Shown piece by piece: positions 1 through 9,166 of a stretch of 42,663 bases of DNA (position 1 is its first letter; each line of letters opens with the position of its first letter). The stretch comes from an uncultured Alistipes sp. (GTDB lineage Bacteria > Bacteroidota > Bacteroidia > Bacteroidales > Rikenellaceae), in contig CALYVN010000008.1 of the NCBI GenBank assembly GCA_945494785.1, forward strand, positions 1 through 42,663. The letters are read 5' to 3'. The notes under the pieces are model-generated. The model had not been told where the DNA came from. It saw nothing but the letters and a program-made list of their open reading frames with translations, and ran no database searches. The position numbers were made by a program, and so were the translations under genes.

Positions 1-50
1 ACAGGAACGGGCTTAAATGGTCATTCGGTGCTACGACACCGGTTTGATAT

Positions 51-3000
51 ATGCACGAAATACTGAAACTTGCAGAACAGTCGGCTCAAACGGCCGCACT
101 CTGCAAAGAACTTGGCGAAAAAAGCAACACCGTCTACTTGAACGAGTTAGTCGGCGGGGCTTTTTCGTTTTATGCCGCGACCGCTATCGCTCGTCGCGGA
201 GGTACGCATATCGTCGTTGCGGAGGATAAGGATGCGGCGGCCTATGCGATGAACGACCTCTATGCACTGTTGGGCGAAGAGAGGGTCTGTTTCTTTCCGT
301 CGGCATACAAAAGGTCGATACTCTATCGCAACGAAGATGCGGCGTGCGTGGTCATGCGCACCAATACGCTCAATGCCCTGCGCAACCGTGCGGATGACTT
401 TACCGTAGTCTGCACCTATCCTGAGGCTTTGGCGGAGAGGGTGGCTGATGCGGCGCAGATGGAGGCGGAATCGATTGCGATAAAGGTGGGCGATACGATA
501 GCCATCGGCACTTTGGAGGAGCGGGTATCGGCACTCGGATTCGAGCAGGTCGATTTTGTATATGAACCGGGTCAGTATTCGGTGCGAGGCGGCATTTTCG
601 ACGTGTTCTCGTATGCCGAGAGCCGACCCTACCGTATAGACTTTTTCGATGACGACGTGGAATCGATACGGCGATTCGAAATATCGAATCAGTTGTCGTC
701 GGACCGCTTGGAGCAAATCGATATAATATCCAACATCAATCGCAATGCGGGCAACCGTTCGGTCTCGTTGGCACGATTTGCGGGCGAAGCCTCGTGGTGG
801 TTTTTCGATGCCGATTATGCGCTGCGCCGAGTTGACGAGGTGCGCAAAAAGGTCTTGGCGGAGAGCGAAAATCCGCAGGAGGCCGTTGCTGCACTTACCT
901 CGCGCAAAGAGTTGCTGGCCGACTTGGCAGGGAGCAGTCTGTTGGCCTTACGCAACAATGTCGCGGAACGTCCGGCCAAGGCGACGATACTCTTTGCAAC
1001 ATCGCCGCAGCCGAAATTCAATAAGGATTTCAAACTGCTTGCCGACGACATAATCGACCGTACCGAACACGGCTACCGGTGCAGCATACTTTCGGAAAAC
1101 CGCGCACAGATGGAGCGGTTGCAAAACATCTTCCACCAAATCGGGCGCGAACAGGCGGTGTTGCACAACATCCGCATCGTGCTGCACGAAGGCTTCGTGG
1201 ACCATGCGTTGAAAGTGTGCCTTTATACCGAGCATCAGATATTCGACCGCTACCAACGCTACCGCATCAACGGCGAGATAAAGCGCGACGAACAGATGAC
1301 GGTTGCCGAACTCAACTCGTTGCAGGTGGGCGACTATGTGGTGCATATCAACCACGGCATAGGACGTTTCGGCGGATTGGTCAAAATCGAGGAGAACGGC
1401 AAGATGCACGAGGCCATCAAACTCGTCTATCGCGACAACGACCTGCTCTTCGTAAACATCCATTCGCTGCACTGTATATCGCGATACAAGAGTGGCGATG
1501 CTGAGCCTCCGAAAATCTACAAACTCGGCGGCGGAGCATGGCAGAAACTCAAAAACGCAACCAAAAAAGCGGTCAAGGATATTTCTCGCGAACTCATCGC
1601 GCTGTATGCCAAACGCAAGGCGAGCAAGGGCTTCGCATTCTCTGCCGACGGCTATCTGCAACAGGAGTTGGAGGCATCGTTCATGTGGGAGGATACACCC
1701 GACCAACAGCGTGCGAGCGAGGCGGTCAAACGGGATATGGAGTCGGAGCGTCCGATGGACCGACTTATATGCGGCGATGTCGGATTCGGCAAGACCGAAG
1801 TAGCCATTCGTGCCGCTTTCAAGGCAGCGACCGACGGCAAGCAGGTGGCGGTGCTGGTGCCTACAACGATTCTGGCACTGCAACACTACCGCTCGTTTAC
1901 GGAGCGGTTGCGCGATTTTCCGGTCAGCATCGAGTATCTCAACCGCTCGAAAAGCGCGAAGGAGACATCGCGAATCCTTGCCGATTTGGAGAGCGGCAAA
2001 ATCGATATATTGATAGGTACGCACAAGATACTCGGAGCAGGTGTCAAATTCCACGATTTGGGCTTGCTCATCATCGACGAGGAGCAGCGTTTCGGCGTGG
2101 CGGCCAAAGAGAAACTTACACAGTTGAGTGTCAGTGTCGATACGCTGACGCTGACGGCAACGCCGATTCCGCGAACTTTGCAGTTCTCGCTGATGGGCTC
2201 TCGCGATTTGTCGGTCATCTCCACTCCGCCGCCCAACCGTCAGCCGATAATCACCGAATCGCACATCTTCTCGGAGGAGTTGGTGCGCGATGCCGTCGAG
2301 ACGGAGTTGGCGCGAGGCGGACAGGTCTATTTCATTCACAATCGCGTGGAGGATTTGCAGACGGTTTGCGGCATGGTTGCGCGTCTGTGTCCGAAGGCAA
2401 GGGTAGCCATGGCGCACGGTCGGATGAAATCGGCGGATTTGGAGCGGATAATCATGGATTTCATCTATGGCGATTTCGATGTTTTGGTGGCAACGTCGAT
2501 TGTGGAGAGCGGTGTCGATATACCGAACGTGAATACGATTATCATCGACAATGCCGACCGCTTCGGATTGAGCGACCTGCACCAATTGCGCGGTCGTGTG
2601 GGACGGAGCGACAAAAAGGCATATTGCTACCTGCTTTCGCGTCCCGACGAGATGCTCTCGTCGGATGCACGGCGCAGGTTGCGTGCCATCGAAGAGTTCT
2701 CGGATCTCGGCTCGGGCTTCAATATAGCGATGCAGGATTTGGATATACGCGGAGCGGGCAATCTGTTGGGTGCGGAGCAGAGCGGCTTTATCGCCGACAT
2801 AGGCTTCGAAACATACCAAAAGATTATGAACGAGGCTGTTGCGGAATTGCGTGCCGAAGGCTTGGATGTGGCAGGATTGAGCAAAGAGGAGCAACAGGCT
2901 GTCGATACGATGGGCTATGTCGATGACGTTACGATAGAACTCGGCGTCGAAGCGGCTCTGCCCGAGAGTTATGTACGTCAGCAGGCCGAACGTCTGCGAC

Positions 3001-3365
3001 TCTATCGTGAATTGGATTCGTTACGCGACGAGAATGCCCTCGTTGCATTCGGCGAGCGGCTGACAGACCGATTCGGCCAAATGCCTGACGAGGCGCGACA
3101 ACTGCTCGACGTGGTGCGCCTGCGTTGGGAGGCTCTGCGTTTGGGTATGGAGAAGGTCAAAGTCAAAAACGGCTTGATGATAGTGCAGTTCGTGGGCGAC
3201 GACTCTTCGCCGTTCTACAAAAGCGATACCTTCATGACCCTGCTGAAAAAGGTTACCAAAGAGCCGGACAGATACGTATTGAAACAGCCCGACCGCCGAT
3301 TGGCAATGACCGTAAGACGGGTTGCCGATGTTTCGGAGGCGTTGCGGGTATTAAAAGCGTTGTAG
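51..3365 (+). CDS. mfd: transcription-repair coupling factor Mfd
   Basis: Mfd is a DNA translocase that removes RNA polymerase stalled at lesions and recruits the UvrABC excision system. At 1104 residues it is near the usual family length. The order of parts is typical: a UvrB-like N-terminal region (about 1-380), a CarD-like RNA polymerase interaction domain starting near residue 425 (VGDYVVHINHGIGRFGG), a superfamily 2 helicase core with Walker A GDVGFGKTE near 574 and DEEQ at 676-679, motif VI QLRGRVGRSDKK near 845, and a TRCF C-terminal domain from about 960. The ATG at 51 is the first that keeps the N-terminal module. coaX begins 5 bp after the stop, so the two are probably co-transcribed. 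The excision partner gene uvrC is also in this window at 32176 but is not linked. Confidence 0.97.
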   Translation: MHEILKLAEQSAQTAALCKELGEKSNTVYLNELVGGAFSFYAATAIARRGGTHIVVAEDKDAAAYAMNDLYALLGEERVCFFPSAYKRSILYRNEDAACVVMRTNTLNALRNRADDFTVVCTYPEALAERVADAAQMEAESIAIKVGDTIAIGTLEERVSALGFEQVDFVYEPGQYSVRGGIFDVFSYAESRPYRIDFFDDDVESIRRFEISNQLSSDRLEQIDIISNINRNAGNRSVSLARFAGEASWWFFDADYALRRVDEVRKKVLAESENPQEAVAALTSRKELLADLAGSSLLALRNNVAERPAKATILFATSPQPKFNKDFKLLADDIIDRTEHGYRCSILSENRAQMERLQNIFHQIGREQAVLHNIRIVLHEGFVDHALKVCLYTEHQIFDRYQRYRINGEIKRDEQMTVAELNSLQVGDYVVHINHGIGRFGGLVKIEENGKMHEAIKLVYRDNDLLFVNIHSLHCISRYKSGDAEPPKIYKLGGGAWQKLKNATKKAVKDISRELIALYAKRKASKGFAFSADGYLQQELEASFMWEDTPDQQRASEAVKRDMESERPMDRLICGDVGFGKTEVAIRAAFKAATDGKQVAVLVPTTILALQHYRSFTERLRDFPVSIEYLNRSKSAKETSRILADLESGKIDILIGTHKILGAGVKFHDLGLLIIDEEQRFGVAAKEKLTQLSVSVDTLTLTATPIPRTLQFSLMGSRDLSVISTPPPNRQPIITESHIFSEELVRDAVETELARGGQVYFIHNRVEDLQTVCGMVARLCPKARVAMAHGRMKSADLERIIMDFIYGDFDVLVATSIVESGVDIPNVNTIIIDNADRFGLSDLHQLRGRVGRSDKKAYCYLLSRPDEMLSSDARRRLRAIEEFSDLGSGFNIAMQDLDIRGAGNLLGAEQSGFIADIGFETYQKIMNEAVAELRAEGLDVAGLSKEEQQAVDTMGYVDDVTIELGVEAALPESYVRQQAERLRLYRELDSLRDENALVAFGERLTDRFGQMPDEARQLLDVVRLRWEALRLGMEKVKVKNGLMIVQFVGDDSSPFYKSDTFMTLLKKVTKEPDRYVLKQPDRRLAMTVRRVADVSEALRVLKAL

Positions 3366-3370
3366 AGACC

Positions 3371-4123
3371 ATGGAACAAAAACTCAACCTTATTGTCGAT
3401 ATGGGCAATACTTTGACCAAGATTGCCGTTATAGATAGCAACGATACCGTTGTCGGACAGTGGCAGGCGGAGCGATTTTCGGCCGACGGGTTGCAGGCTT
3501 TGGTCGCCGAATACGCTCCTGCCAAGGCGATAGTGTCATCGACACGCGGCGACGAGGAGAGCGTTTGCGCAGCGTTGCGCGACAAAGTGGGGTATCTGTT
3601 GTGTATGTCCCCGCTTATGCCCGTACCGATAGAGGTCGATTATGCCACACCCGAAACGCTCGGTGCCGACCGTGTGGCTTTGGCAACGGGTGCAGTGAAG
3701 TTGTACGGCTCGGAGGAGGATATGCTGATAGTCGATTTCGGCACGGCAATAACGATAGACCTTGTGGAGAGGGGCGTTTTCAAAGGCGGCAACATTTCGC
3801 TCGGTGCAGGGCTTCGCTTCAAGGCATTGCACGACTATACGGCGCATTTGCCGCTGTGCGGCGTTGCCGAGCCTTCGGCGCAGTTGGGCAACACCACCCG
3901 CACTGCAATCGAACAAGGGGTAATGCGTGGCATTCTCTATGAAATAGAGGGATATGTCGGCAGTTTTTTGGCAAAAAAGCCGCAAATGCGAATAATTTTT
4001 AGCGGTGGCGATGCGAAATGTTTTGTTAATCGAATTAAAAATGCGATATTTGCAAATTGCAATATGATGTATATCGGACTAAACGCGATTTTGGAATACA
4101 ATGCAGCGAAAGAGAGTAAATAG
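3371..4123 (+). CDS. coaX: type III pantothenate kinase
   Basis: CoaX phosphorylates pantothenate, the first step of coenzyme A synthesis, in the cytoplasm. The 250-residue product has the ASKHA-fold phosphate-binding motif DMGNTLTK near residue 10, the second motif DFGTAITID near 123, GGNISLGAGLRFKAL after it, and an IIFSGGDA adenosine motif near the C-terminus. I start at the ATG at 3371, five bases after mfd ends; a longer upstream reading would overlap mfd in another frame and adds no family sequence. The last 23 bases overlap the start of the next gene, an outer-membrane protein, so translation of the two is probably coupled. Type III kinases are insensitive to CoA feedback (family knowledge). 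Confidence 0.95.
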   Translation: MEQKLNLIVDMGNTLTKIAVIDSNDTVVGQWQAERFSADGLQALVAEYAPAKAIVSSTRGDEESVCAALRDKVGYLLCMSPLMPVPIEVDYATPETLGADRVALATGAVKLYGSEEDMLIVDFGTAITIDLVERGVFKGGNISLGAGLRFKALHDYTAHLPLCGVAEPSAQLGNTTRTAIEQGVMRGILYEIEGYVGSFLAKKPQMRIIFSGGDAKCFVNRIKNAIFANCNMMYIGLNAILEYNAAKESK

Positions 4124-5498
4124 TTTGTGCAGGGCGGTTGCTGTTGCGACGGCTGCATTGGTATGCGTGGCGTTGCCCGTGCAGGTCGAAGCACAGGGCA
4201 GCAGCGTGAATGCGTATTCGCCATATACGATGTTCGGTATAGGCGAACTCGGTACGGCAGGCAACACGGCACAACGTGCAATGGGCGGTATCGGTGTGGC
4301 TTGGCGCAGCGGGCAGATGGTCAGCATGCTCAATCCTGCGGGATACAGTGCGACCTTCCCGAAGAGTTTTATTTTCGATTTCGGTGCAGAGGGCAATTTC
4401 CTGCAAAACCGTCAGCGGCAATACGATGCGGCGAATGCCTATCTGCGCACGGCGAAAAATGCGAAAAATACGATTAACTTCCACGAGATAGCCATCCAGT
4501 TCCCTGTGGCAAAGGGTTTGGGCTTCGGTTTGAGCCTTTCGCCGTACAGCAGCGTCGGTTACAAGATGTCCCACACTGAGGAGAGCGAGGATATTTGGGG
4601 AACGATAGGGCGTGTGATGTACGAATACTCGGGCGATGGCGATGTTACGGAGGTGCGTGCGGGTGTCGGTTGGGAACCGTTCAAAAACTTCTCGATTGGT
4701 ATCGCCGCCAAATACTATTGGGGCAACATCAAGCACAACTACGCATCCACCGTTGCCAACGACTATGTCGGTACGGGTTCGCCGAAGACGATAGTCGGAG
4801 TGGACGACTATTCGATTTCGAATTTCAAATTTCAGGTCGGTTTGCAGTGGAGTGCGATTGCCAACGACAAGCGGATATTGACCTTCGGTGCCACCTACGA
4901 CTATGGCGGCTCGATGCGTCCGAAAGTGGAGAGAGGCATCTGTCGTAACGATACGTATTATACGGAGGTCGTTACGGAGGGTTCGCGCAGTCAGATGCGG
5001 TTGCCGCATCAGGTAAATGTCGGCGTGATGTATCAGGATTCCCGCTTTACGGTCGGATTCGACTATGAGCGGCAGATGTGGGGCAGTAACGAAGGGGTCT
5101 TTGACGAACAGATTTACGGCAAAATGAAGGTCGGTTATGTTGATACCAATACCTACAAAGTCGGCTTCGAATATACGCCGAACCGCTTCGACGTGCGTCG
5201 TTATCTGCGCCGTATGGCATACCGCATAGGCGGCCGATACAGCGACTACTACCAGACCTATAACGGTACGCGGATAAACCAATACGCGATTACTGCAGGT
5301 ATCGGTTTTCCGTTGCGCTTTATGGGTGCCACAAGTATCGACATCGGCTTCGAATACGGTTGCCGTGGTTCGCTCGGCTCGATTAGCAATACAATCGGTC
5401 AGCGTATCGGAATGATTCGGCAGGACTATTTCAAGGTTTCGCTCGGACTGTCGATGTTCGGCGAGGATTATTGGTTCGTTCGTCCGAAATACGATTAG
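4101..5498 (+). CDS. outer-membrane beta-barrel protein, FadL/PorV-like
   Basis: This 465-residue protein has a cleavable signal peptide (basic start MQRKR, hydrophobic stretch, cleavage near VEAQG around residue 32). It is followed by alternating short hydrophobic/aromatic strands and glycine-rich turns typical of an outer-membrane barrel. The mature N-terminus carries NAYSPYTMFGIGELG and then RAMGGIGVAWR and LNPAGYSA, a pattern seen in FadL/PorV-type barrels where an NPA(G/S) element lies near the N-terminus. The ATG at 4101 overlaps coaX by 23 bp and is the only start giving a full signal peptide. It sits in a run with a TPR protein, LptC and a periplasmic foldase, so an envelope role is likely; substrate unknown. 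Confidence 0.8.
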   Translation: MQRKRVNSLCRAVAVATAALVCVALPVQVEAQGSSVNAYSPYTMFGIGELGTAGNTAQRAMGGIGVAWRSGQMVSMLNPAGYSATFPKSFIFDFGAEGNFLQNRQRQYDAANAYLRTAKNAKNTINFHEIAIQFPVAKGLGFGLSLSPYSSVGYKMSHTEESEDIWGTIGRVMYEYSGDGDVTEVRAGVGWEPFKNFSIGIAAKYYWGNIKHNYASTVANDYVGTGSPKTIVGVDDYSISNFKFQVGLQWSAIANDKRILTFGATYDYGGSMRPKVERGICRNDTYYTEVVTEGSRSQMRLPHQVNVGVMYQDSRFTVGFDYERQMWGSNEGVFDEQIYGKMKVGYVDTNTYKVGFEYTPNRFDVRRYLRRMAYRIGGRYSDYYQTYNGTRINQYAITAGIGFPLRFMGATSIDIGFEYGCRGSLGSISNTIGQRIGMIRQDYFKVSLGLSMFGEDYWFVRPKYD

Positions 5499-5559
5499 CC
5501 GGCAGTCTGCTTGAATTGGAGAGACAGAATAAATACAAAATAAATAGAATAGTGTAACA

Positions 5560-6918
5560 ATGAAACGTATCAAATTGCTGTTTACTGCTGTGTTGAGCAT
5601 CGCAGGATTGACTGCGACCGTTGCACAGGATTTTTCCGACCCTCGATTTGCGAAGTGGGGCGAAACTCCGGAGGAGAGAAGGGAGAACTATCTGAACAGT
5701 TCGTTCCTGAAAGAGGAGATTAACAATCACAACTTCAATGCTGCTGCTGCCTATTTGCAGAAGTTGCTTGCCAAGTGTCCGAAGGCTTCGGAGAACATCT
5801 ATGCCAACGGTGTGCGACTCTACAAGCAGAAAATCAATCGAGCACAGACGCTGCAAGAGAAAAAGATGTATGTCGATTCGCTGCTTTTGATTTACGACAT
5901 CCGTTTGGAAAATTATGCGTCGCATCCGAAGCGCGGCAAGGATTATATCTTGGAGCGCAAGGCTCGCGAGTACCTAACCTACAAGGAGAGCGATCGCGAA
6001 GGTGTGCGCAAGGCGTTCGAGGATGCCATAGCGGCACAGGTCGAGGTGCTCGGCGCGGCTGACCCGGAGGTGCTGGCCATCTACTTCAAAAATTTGTGCG
6101 ACGACTACTCCAACGATTTGGTGGATGCAATGGAGATTGTGAATGCTTATGAGACGAATGCCAAGTATTTCGAGAATATAGCACCCGACAAATTGGAGTT
6201 CAAGGAGCAGTTTGAATCGTGTTTCGGCATGAGCGGTGCGGCAAGTTGCGAGAACATCGAAAAGATATTCTCAAAGAAGATTGCTGACAATCCGAGCGAC
6301 GAAAAGAACTATGCACAGGCTTTTGCCCTGATGAAGCGTGCAAAGTGTACGAGCGACTTCTTCTTTATGGTGGGCGAAAAATACTATGCGCTCAGCCCTT
6401 CGTCGAATACGGCGATGTTGCTGGCGGAGAGTTTCCAGAACGTAAAGAATTACGAGAAGGCCAACCAATATCTGCGCGAGGCTTTGTCCAAGGCGACCGA
6501 TTTGGTGGAGCGCGAGAATCTGTTGGTGCGCGTCGGTACGCTCGAAATGGCGGAGAACGACCACAAAGGGGCAGTCGAAGCGTTCAATGCAGTGCTGAAA
6601 AACGAGGCTGAGGATGGCGACGGTTTGGCATATTATTTCCTTGCACAGTGCTATGTGGCAGGTGCTGGCAACTGTACGGGCTTCGCAAAGGATGCTACAT
6701 TCTGGGCTGCATACGACCTGTTGCAGAAGGCTATCCCTATGCTCGAAACGCAGCAGCCCGATTTGGTCGAGAATGCCAAGACTCTGGCGGCAAGTTATCG
6801 CCGTGCCTTCCCGTCTGCAGAGGAGTGCTTCTTCAACGAGTTGAAGGAGGGTAGCAACTATACGCTCAACTGCGGTTTTGCGGCAGGTACCACGACCAAG
6901 GTGCGTTGTCGCCAATAA
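5560..6918 (+). CDS. secreted TPR-repeat protein
   Basis: A 452-residue protein with a signal peptide (MKRIKLLFTAVLSIAGL, cleavage after VAQ near residue 23) and then mostly helical sequence. The region of roughly 260-350 contains helix pairs such as SSNTAMLLAESFQNVKNYEK and YLREALSKATDL that fit tetratricopeptide repeats, which usually mediate protein-protein contacts. It is probably periplasmic or attached to the outer membrane. It follows the barrel gene at 4101 by 61 bp and precedes lptC by 25 bp, matching a gene order common in Bacteroidales. No catalytic motif is visible. The role is inferred from context: a helper in envelope assembly. Confidence 0.8.
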   Translation: MKRIKLLFTAVLSIAGLTATVAQDFSDPRFAKWGETPEERRENYLNSSFLKEEINNHNFNAAAAYLQKLLAKCPKASENIYANGVRLYKQKINRAQTLQEKKMYVDSLLLIYDIRLENYASHPKRGKDYILERKAREYLTYKESDREGVRKAFEDAIAAQVEVLGAADPEVLAIYFKNLCDDYSNDLVDAMEIVNAYETNAKYFENIAPDKLEFKEQFESCFGMSGAASCENIEKIFSKKIADNPSDEKNYAQAFALMKRAKCTSDFFFMVGEKYYALSPSSNTAMLLAESFQNVKNYEKANQYLREALSKATDLVERENLLVRVGTLEMAENDHKGAVEAFNAVLKNEAEDGDGLAYYFLAQCYVAGAGNCTGFAKDATFWAAYDLLQKAIPMLETQQPDLVENAKTLAASYRRAFPSAEECFFNELKEGSNYTLNCGFAAGTTTKVRCRQ

Positions 6919-6943
6919 CGAAACGGATACTCTTTACGGACAG

Positions 6944-7801
6944 ATGTTCGCATCGTTGAAAAAATATGCAACGGTAGCACTCCTTTTGACAGGGAGTGCT
7001 ATCTTGCTTTGGTCGTGCAAAGAGAAGAACGACAGCGACGATGAGGCATTGGAGGCGATTAAGACGGAGGAGAGCGAGAATCTGACGATAGTGGAGTCGG
7101 AGAACGGGCGCAAGTCGTACCGTTTTACCACTCCGTTGCTCGAAGGCTATACGCTCGGTCGCGACCCCTATCGCGAGTTCCGCAAGGGTATCGAGATAAC
7201 AACCTACAAAGACGATTCGCTGACGACGGTCAATGCCACGTTGCGCTCCAATTATGCCATCTATTACGAGAACCGCAAATTGTGGGAGGTCAAGGGAAAT
7301 GTTGTCGTAACCAAGTCCGACGGTACGAGGCTCTATACGCAGCAACTGTTTTGGAATTCGATAACCAAACGCATCTACTCGAACGTGGATACGAAGGTGG
7401 TTACCGATACCGATACCTTTGTCGGCGAGGGTTTCGAGTCGGACGAGGAGTTGAACGACCTGCATTTTCGCCGTTTCAAGAGCAAGATGTGCGTCGATAC
7501 GGCAATGGCTGCCGAGGACGGCGATTCCACTGCGGTCGATACGAAAGCGGAACGAAAGACGGATGTCGAAAAGAGTACGGCCGAGCCTGCCGAATCCGCA
7601 AGAACGAAACGGACGGCCTCTGCCGGCAGAAAACCGGTAGGTCGTGCGCCGCAGCAGGCATCAACCCCGATTGCCTCCGTGCAGCAACCACCTGCCTCAC
7701 AAGGGTTGCAGGTGCGAGCCGATGGAGAGGGTGTGCGCAAGGTCGAAACGATGAAAATTACGTCTGCTGCATTGGACGGGCAAAACAGCATCGCAGAGTA
7801 G
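6944..7801 (+). CDS. lptC: LPS export periplasmic protein LptC-like, long disordered tail
   Basis: LptC bridges the inner-membrane LptBFG transporter and periplasmic LptA during lipopolysaccharide export. I start at the ATG at 6944, which gives MFASLKKYATVALLL, a hydrophobic segment, then LLWSC that could serve as a lipobox. The beta-jellyroll body (about residues 45-180) has the Bacteroidota LptC pattern: FTTPLLEGYTLG, TTYKDDSLTTVNA, LWEVKGNVVVTKSDG, LYTQQLFWN. The body normally ends there; here a further ~100 residues rich in Ala, Pro, Glu, Lys and Thr follow and look disordered. The next gene starts 4 bp after the stop. A longer reading from 6878 would overlap the TPR gene and lacks a signal sequence at its start. 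Confidence 0.85.
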   Translation: MFASLKKYATVALLLTGSAILLWSCKEKNDSDDEALEAIKTEESENLTIVESENGRKSYRFTTPLLEGYTLGRDPYREFRKGIEITTYKDDSLTTVNATLRSNYAIYYENRKLWEVKGNVVVTKSDGTRLYTQQLFWNSITKRIYSNVDTKVVTDTDTFVGEGFESDEELNDLHFRRFKSKMCVDTAMAAEDGDSTAVDTKAERKTDVEKSTAEPAESARTKRTASAGRKPVGRAPQQASTPIASVQQPPASQGLQVRADGEGVRKVETMKITSAALDGQNSIAE

Positions 7802-7805
7802 TCCT

Positions 7806-9077
7806 ATGACAGATTCGCTTATACTGATTGTGGCAACGATAGTTGCAATGCTGCTGCTCTCGGGATTTTTCTCGGGAATGGAGTTGGCGTTTCTGAACAA
7901 AAACCGTCTGAAATTGGAGATAGACCGCAAGCAAAGCCGAATGTTCGACTTTATTGCGGGGGTGTTTGCCCGTCATCAGGGGCAATACATCACCACCATT
8001 TTGGTCGGCAACAACATAGCGTTGGTCGTCTATTCGATGTGCATGTCGCGATTTTTGCGCTTTGTGGCGCATGAATGCGGATGGATTTCGTTGGAGGGCG
8101 GCTCGTTCGTGTTGGAGACGTTGGTGCCTACGATAGTCATAATCTTCGTGGCAGAGTATCTGCCCAAATCGATAGTGCGAAGCAATCCCAATTTCTACTA
8201 TCGCATTTTCGCTCCGATTATCTACCTTTTCTATATAATACTCTATCCGATAGCGCGATGCACGACACTGCTGTCTTACGGTATATTGCGCCTTGTCGGC
8301 CGCAAACCGAGCGGCGTTGAACAGACCTATGCCTTCGACCGCAGCGATTTGGAGAGCCTGCTGGATGCCAACAATACGGAACAGCAGAGCGATGCGGACA
8401 ACGAGATAAAGATTTTTCAGAATGCGCTCGATTTTGCCGATTTGCGTGTACGCGACTGTATGGTGCCGCGTGTCGATGTCGTGGCTGTCGATATAGACGA
8501 TACCTCGATGGAGATGCTGACGGAGCGTTTTGTGAAGACGATGTATTCGCGCATATTCGTTTGGCGAGGCTCGATAGACAACATCATAGGTTACGTTACC
8601 TCGAAGAGTCTGTTCCACAAACCGGCATCGATAGAGCAGGTGCTAATCGGCGTCGATTACGTTGCCGAAACGTTGCCTTTGCAACAGATGCTGACCCAAT
8701 TCATCAAGCGCAAAAGCAATGTCGCGGTGGTCATTGACGAGTTCGGCGGTACGGCAGGCATAATCTCGATGGAGGATGTTTTGGAGCAAATTTTCGGCGA
8801 CATCGAGGACGAACACGATTTGCCCGATTTGACCGAAAAGCGTTTGTCGGAACGGGAGTTCGTATTCTCGTGCCGTTTGGAGGTCGATTATCTGAACGAA
8901 AAATACGCTTTGCACATACCCGAGAGCGACGAATACGACACTTTGGCGGGATTCATCATTTCGCGCTACGAGGAGTTGCCGAAAGCGGGCGAGGTGATGG
9001 AGTTCGACGGTCTGCGAATCAAAATTTTGCGTACCACCCGTTCCCGTATCGATCTTGCCAAAATAGACGTATTGTAA
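7806..9077 (+). CDS. CNNM/CBS-domain membrane protein (hemolysin/CorC family)
   Basis: This 423-residue protein has the CNNM (DUF21) transmembrane module at residues 1 to ~170, beginning with a helix after MTDSL and the family signature FFSGMELAFLNKNRL. A pair of CBS domains follows at about 210-340 (VRDCMVPRVDVVAVD; FGGTAGIISMEDVLEQIFGD), then a CorC/HlyC C-terminal domain at about 352-423. CNNM proteins are generally linked to magnesium or divalent cation efflux; in Bacteroidota the same architecture is annotated as a hemolysin or as gliding protein GldE. No other gld genes are present, so I do not use the GldE name. It lies 4 bp after lptC and before the foldase gene. Confidence 0.88.
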   Translation: MTDSLILIVATIVAMLLLSGFFSGMELAFLNKNRLKLEIDRKQSRMFDFIAGVFARHQGQYITTILVGNNIALVVYSMCMSRFLRFVAHECGWISLEGGSFVLETLVPTIVIIFVAEYLPKSIVRSNPNFYYRIFAPIIYLFYIILYPIARCTTLLSYGILRLVGRKPSGVEQTYAFDRSDLESLLDANNTEQQSDADNEIKIFQNALDFADLRVRDCMVPRVDVVAVDIDDTSMEMLTERFVKTMYSRIFVWRGSIDNIIGYVTSKSLFHKPASIEQVLIGVDYVAETLPLQQMLTQFIKRKSNVAVVIDEFGGTAGIISMEDVLEQIFGDIEDEHDLPDLTEKRLSEREFVFSCRLEVDYLNEKYALHIPESDEYDTLAGFIISRYEELPKAGEVMEFDGLRIKILRTTRSRIDLAKIDVL

Positions 9078-9116
9078 AAAATCGCAAAAACGAATACGAC
9101 TTACGAATAAAATTAG

Positions 9117-9124
9117 TACCTTTG
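9117..9124 (+). promoter_or_regulatory. Bacteroidota -7 promoter box (TACCTTTG) for the foldase gene
   Basis: TACCTTTG matches the Bacteroidota -7 consensus TAnnTTTG. No clear TTTG -33 box is found 19-21 bp upstream. The predicted transcript start near 9128 leaves about 39 nt before the ATG at 9167, and TAAGGA at 9158-9163 could act as a ribosome binding site. Confidence 0.45.
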
Positions 9125-9166
9125 GAGACTAAAACCGAAATTTAATCAAAAAAACTTTAAGGATAT

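Noticed and set aside
1..47. A possible C-terminal tail of an upstream gene (frame ending in TGA at 45-47, or TAA at 14-16).
   Set aside because: Only 4-15 codons, no family signature, and two competing stops; not enough to call.
948..2894. A 648-codon minus-strand frame opposite mfd.
   Set aside because: Antisense shadow of a certain housekeeping gene.
7806..9077. Naming this gene gldE (gliding motility).
   Set aside because: Only the CNNM/CBS architecture supports it; no other gliding genes are present in the window.
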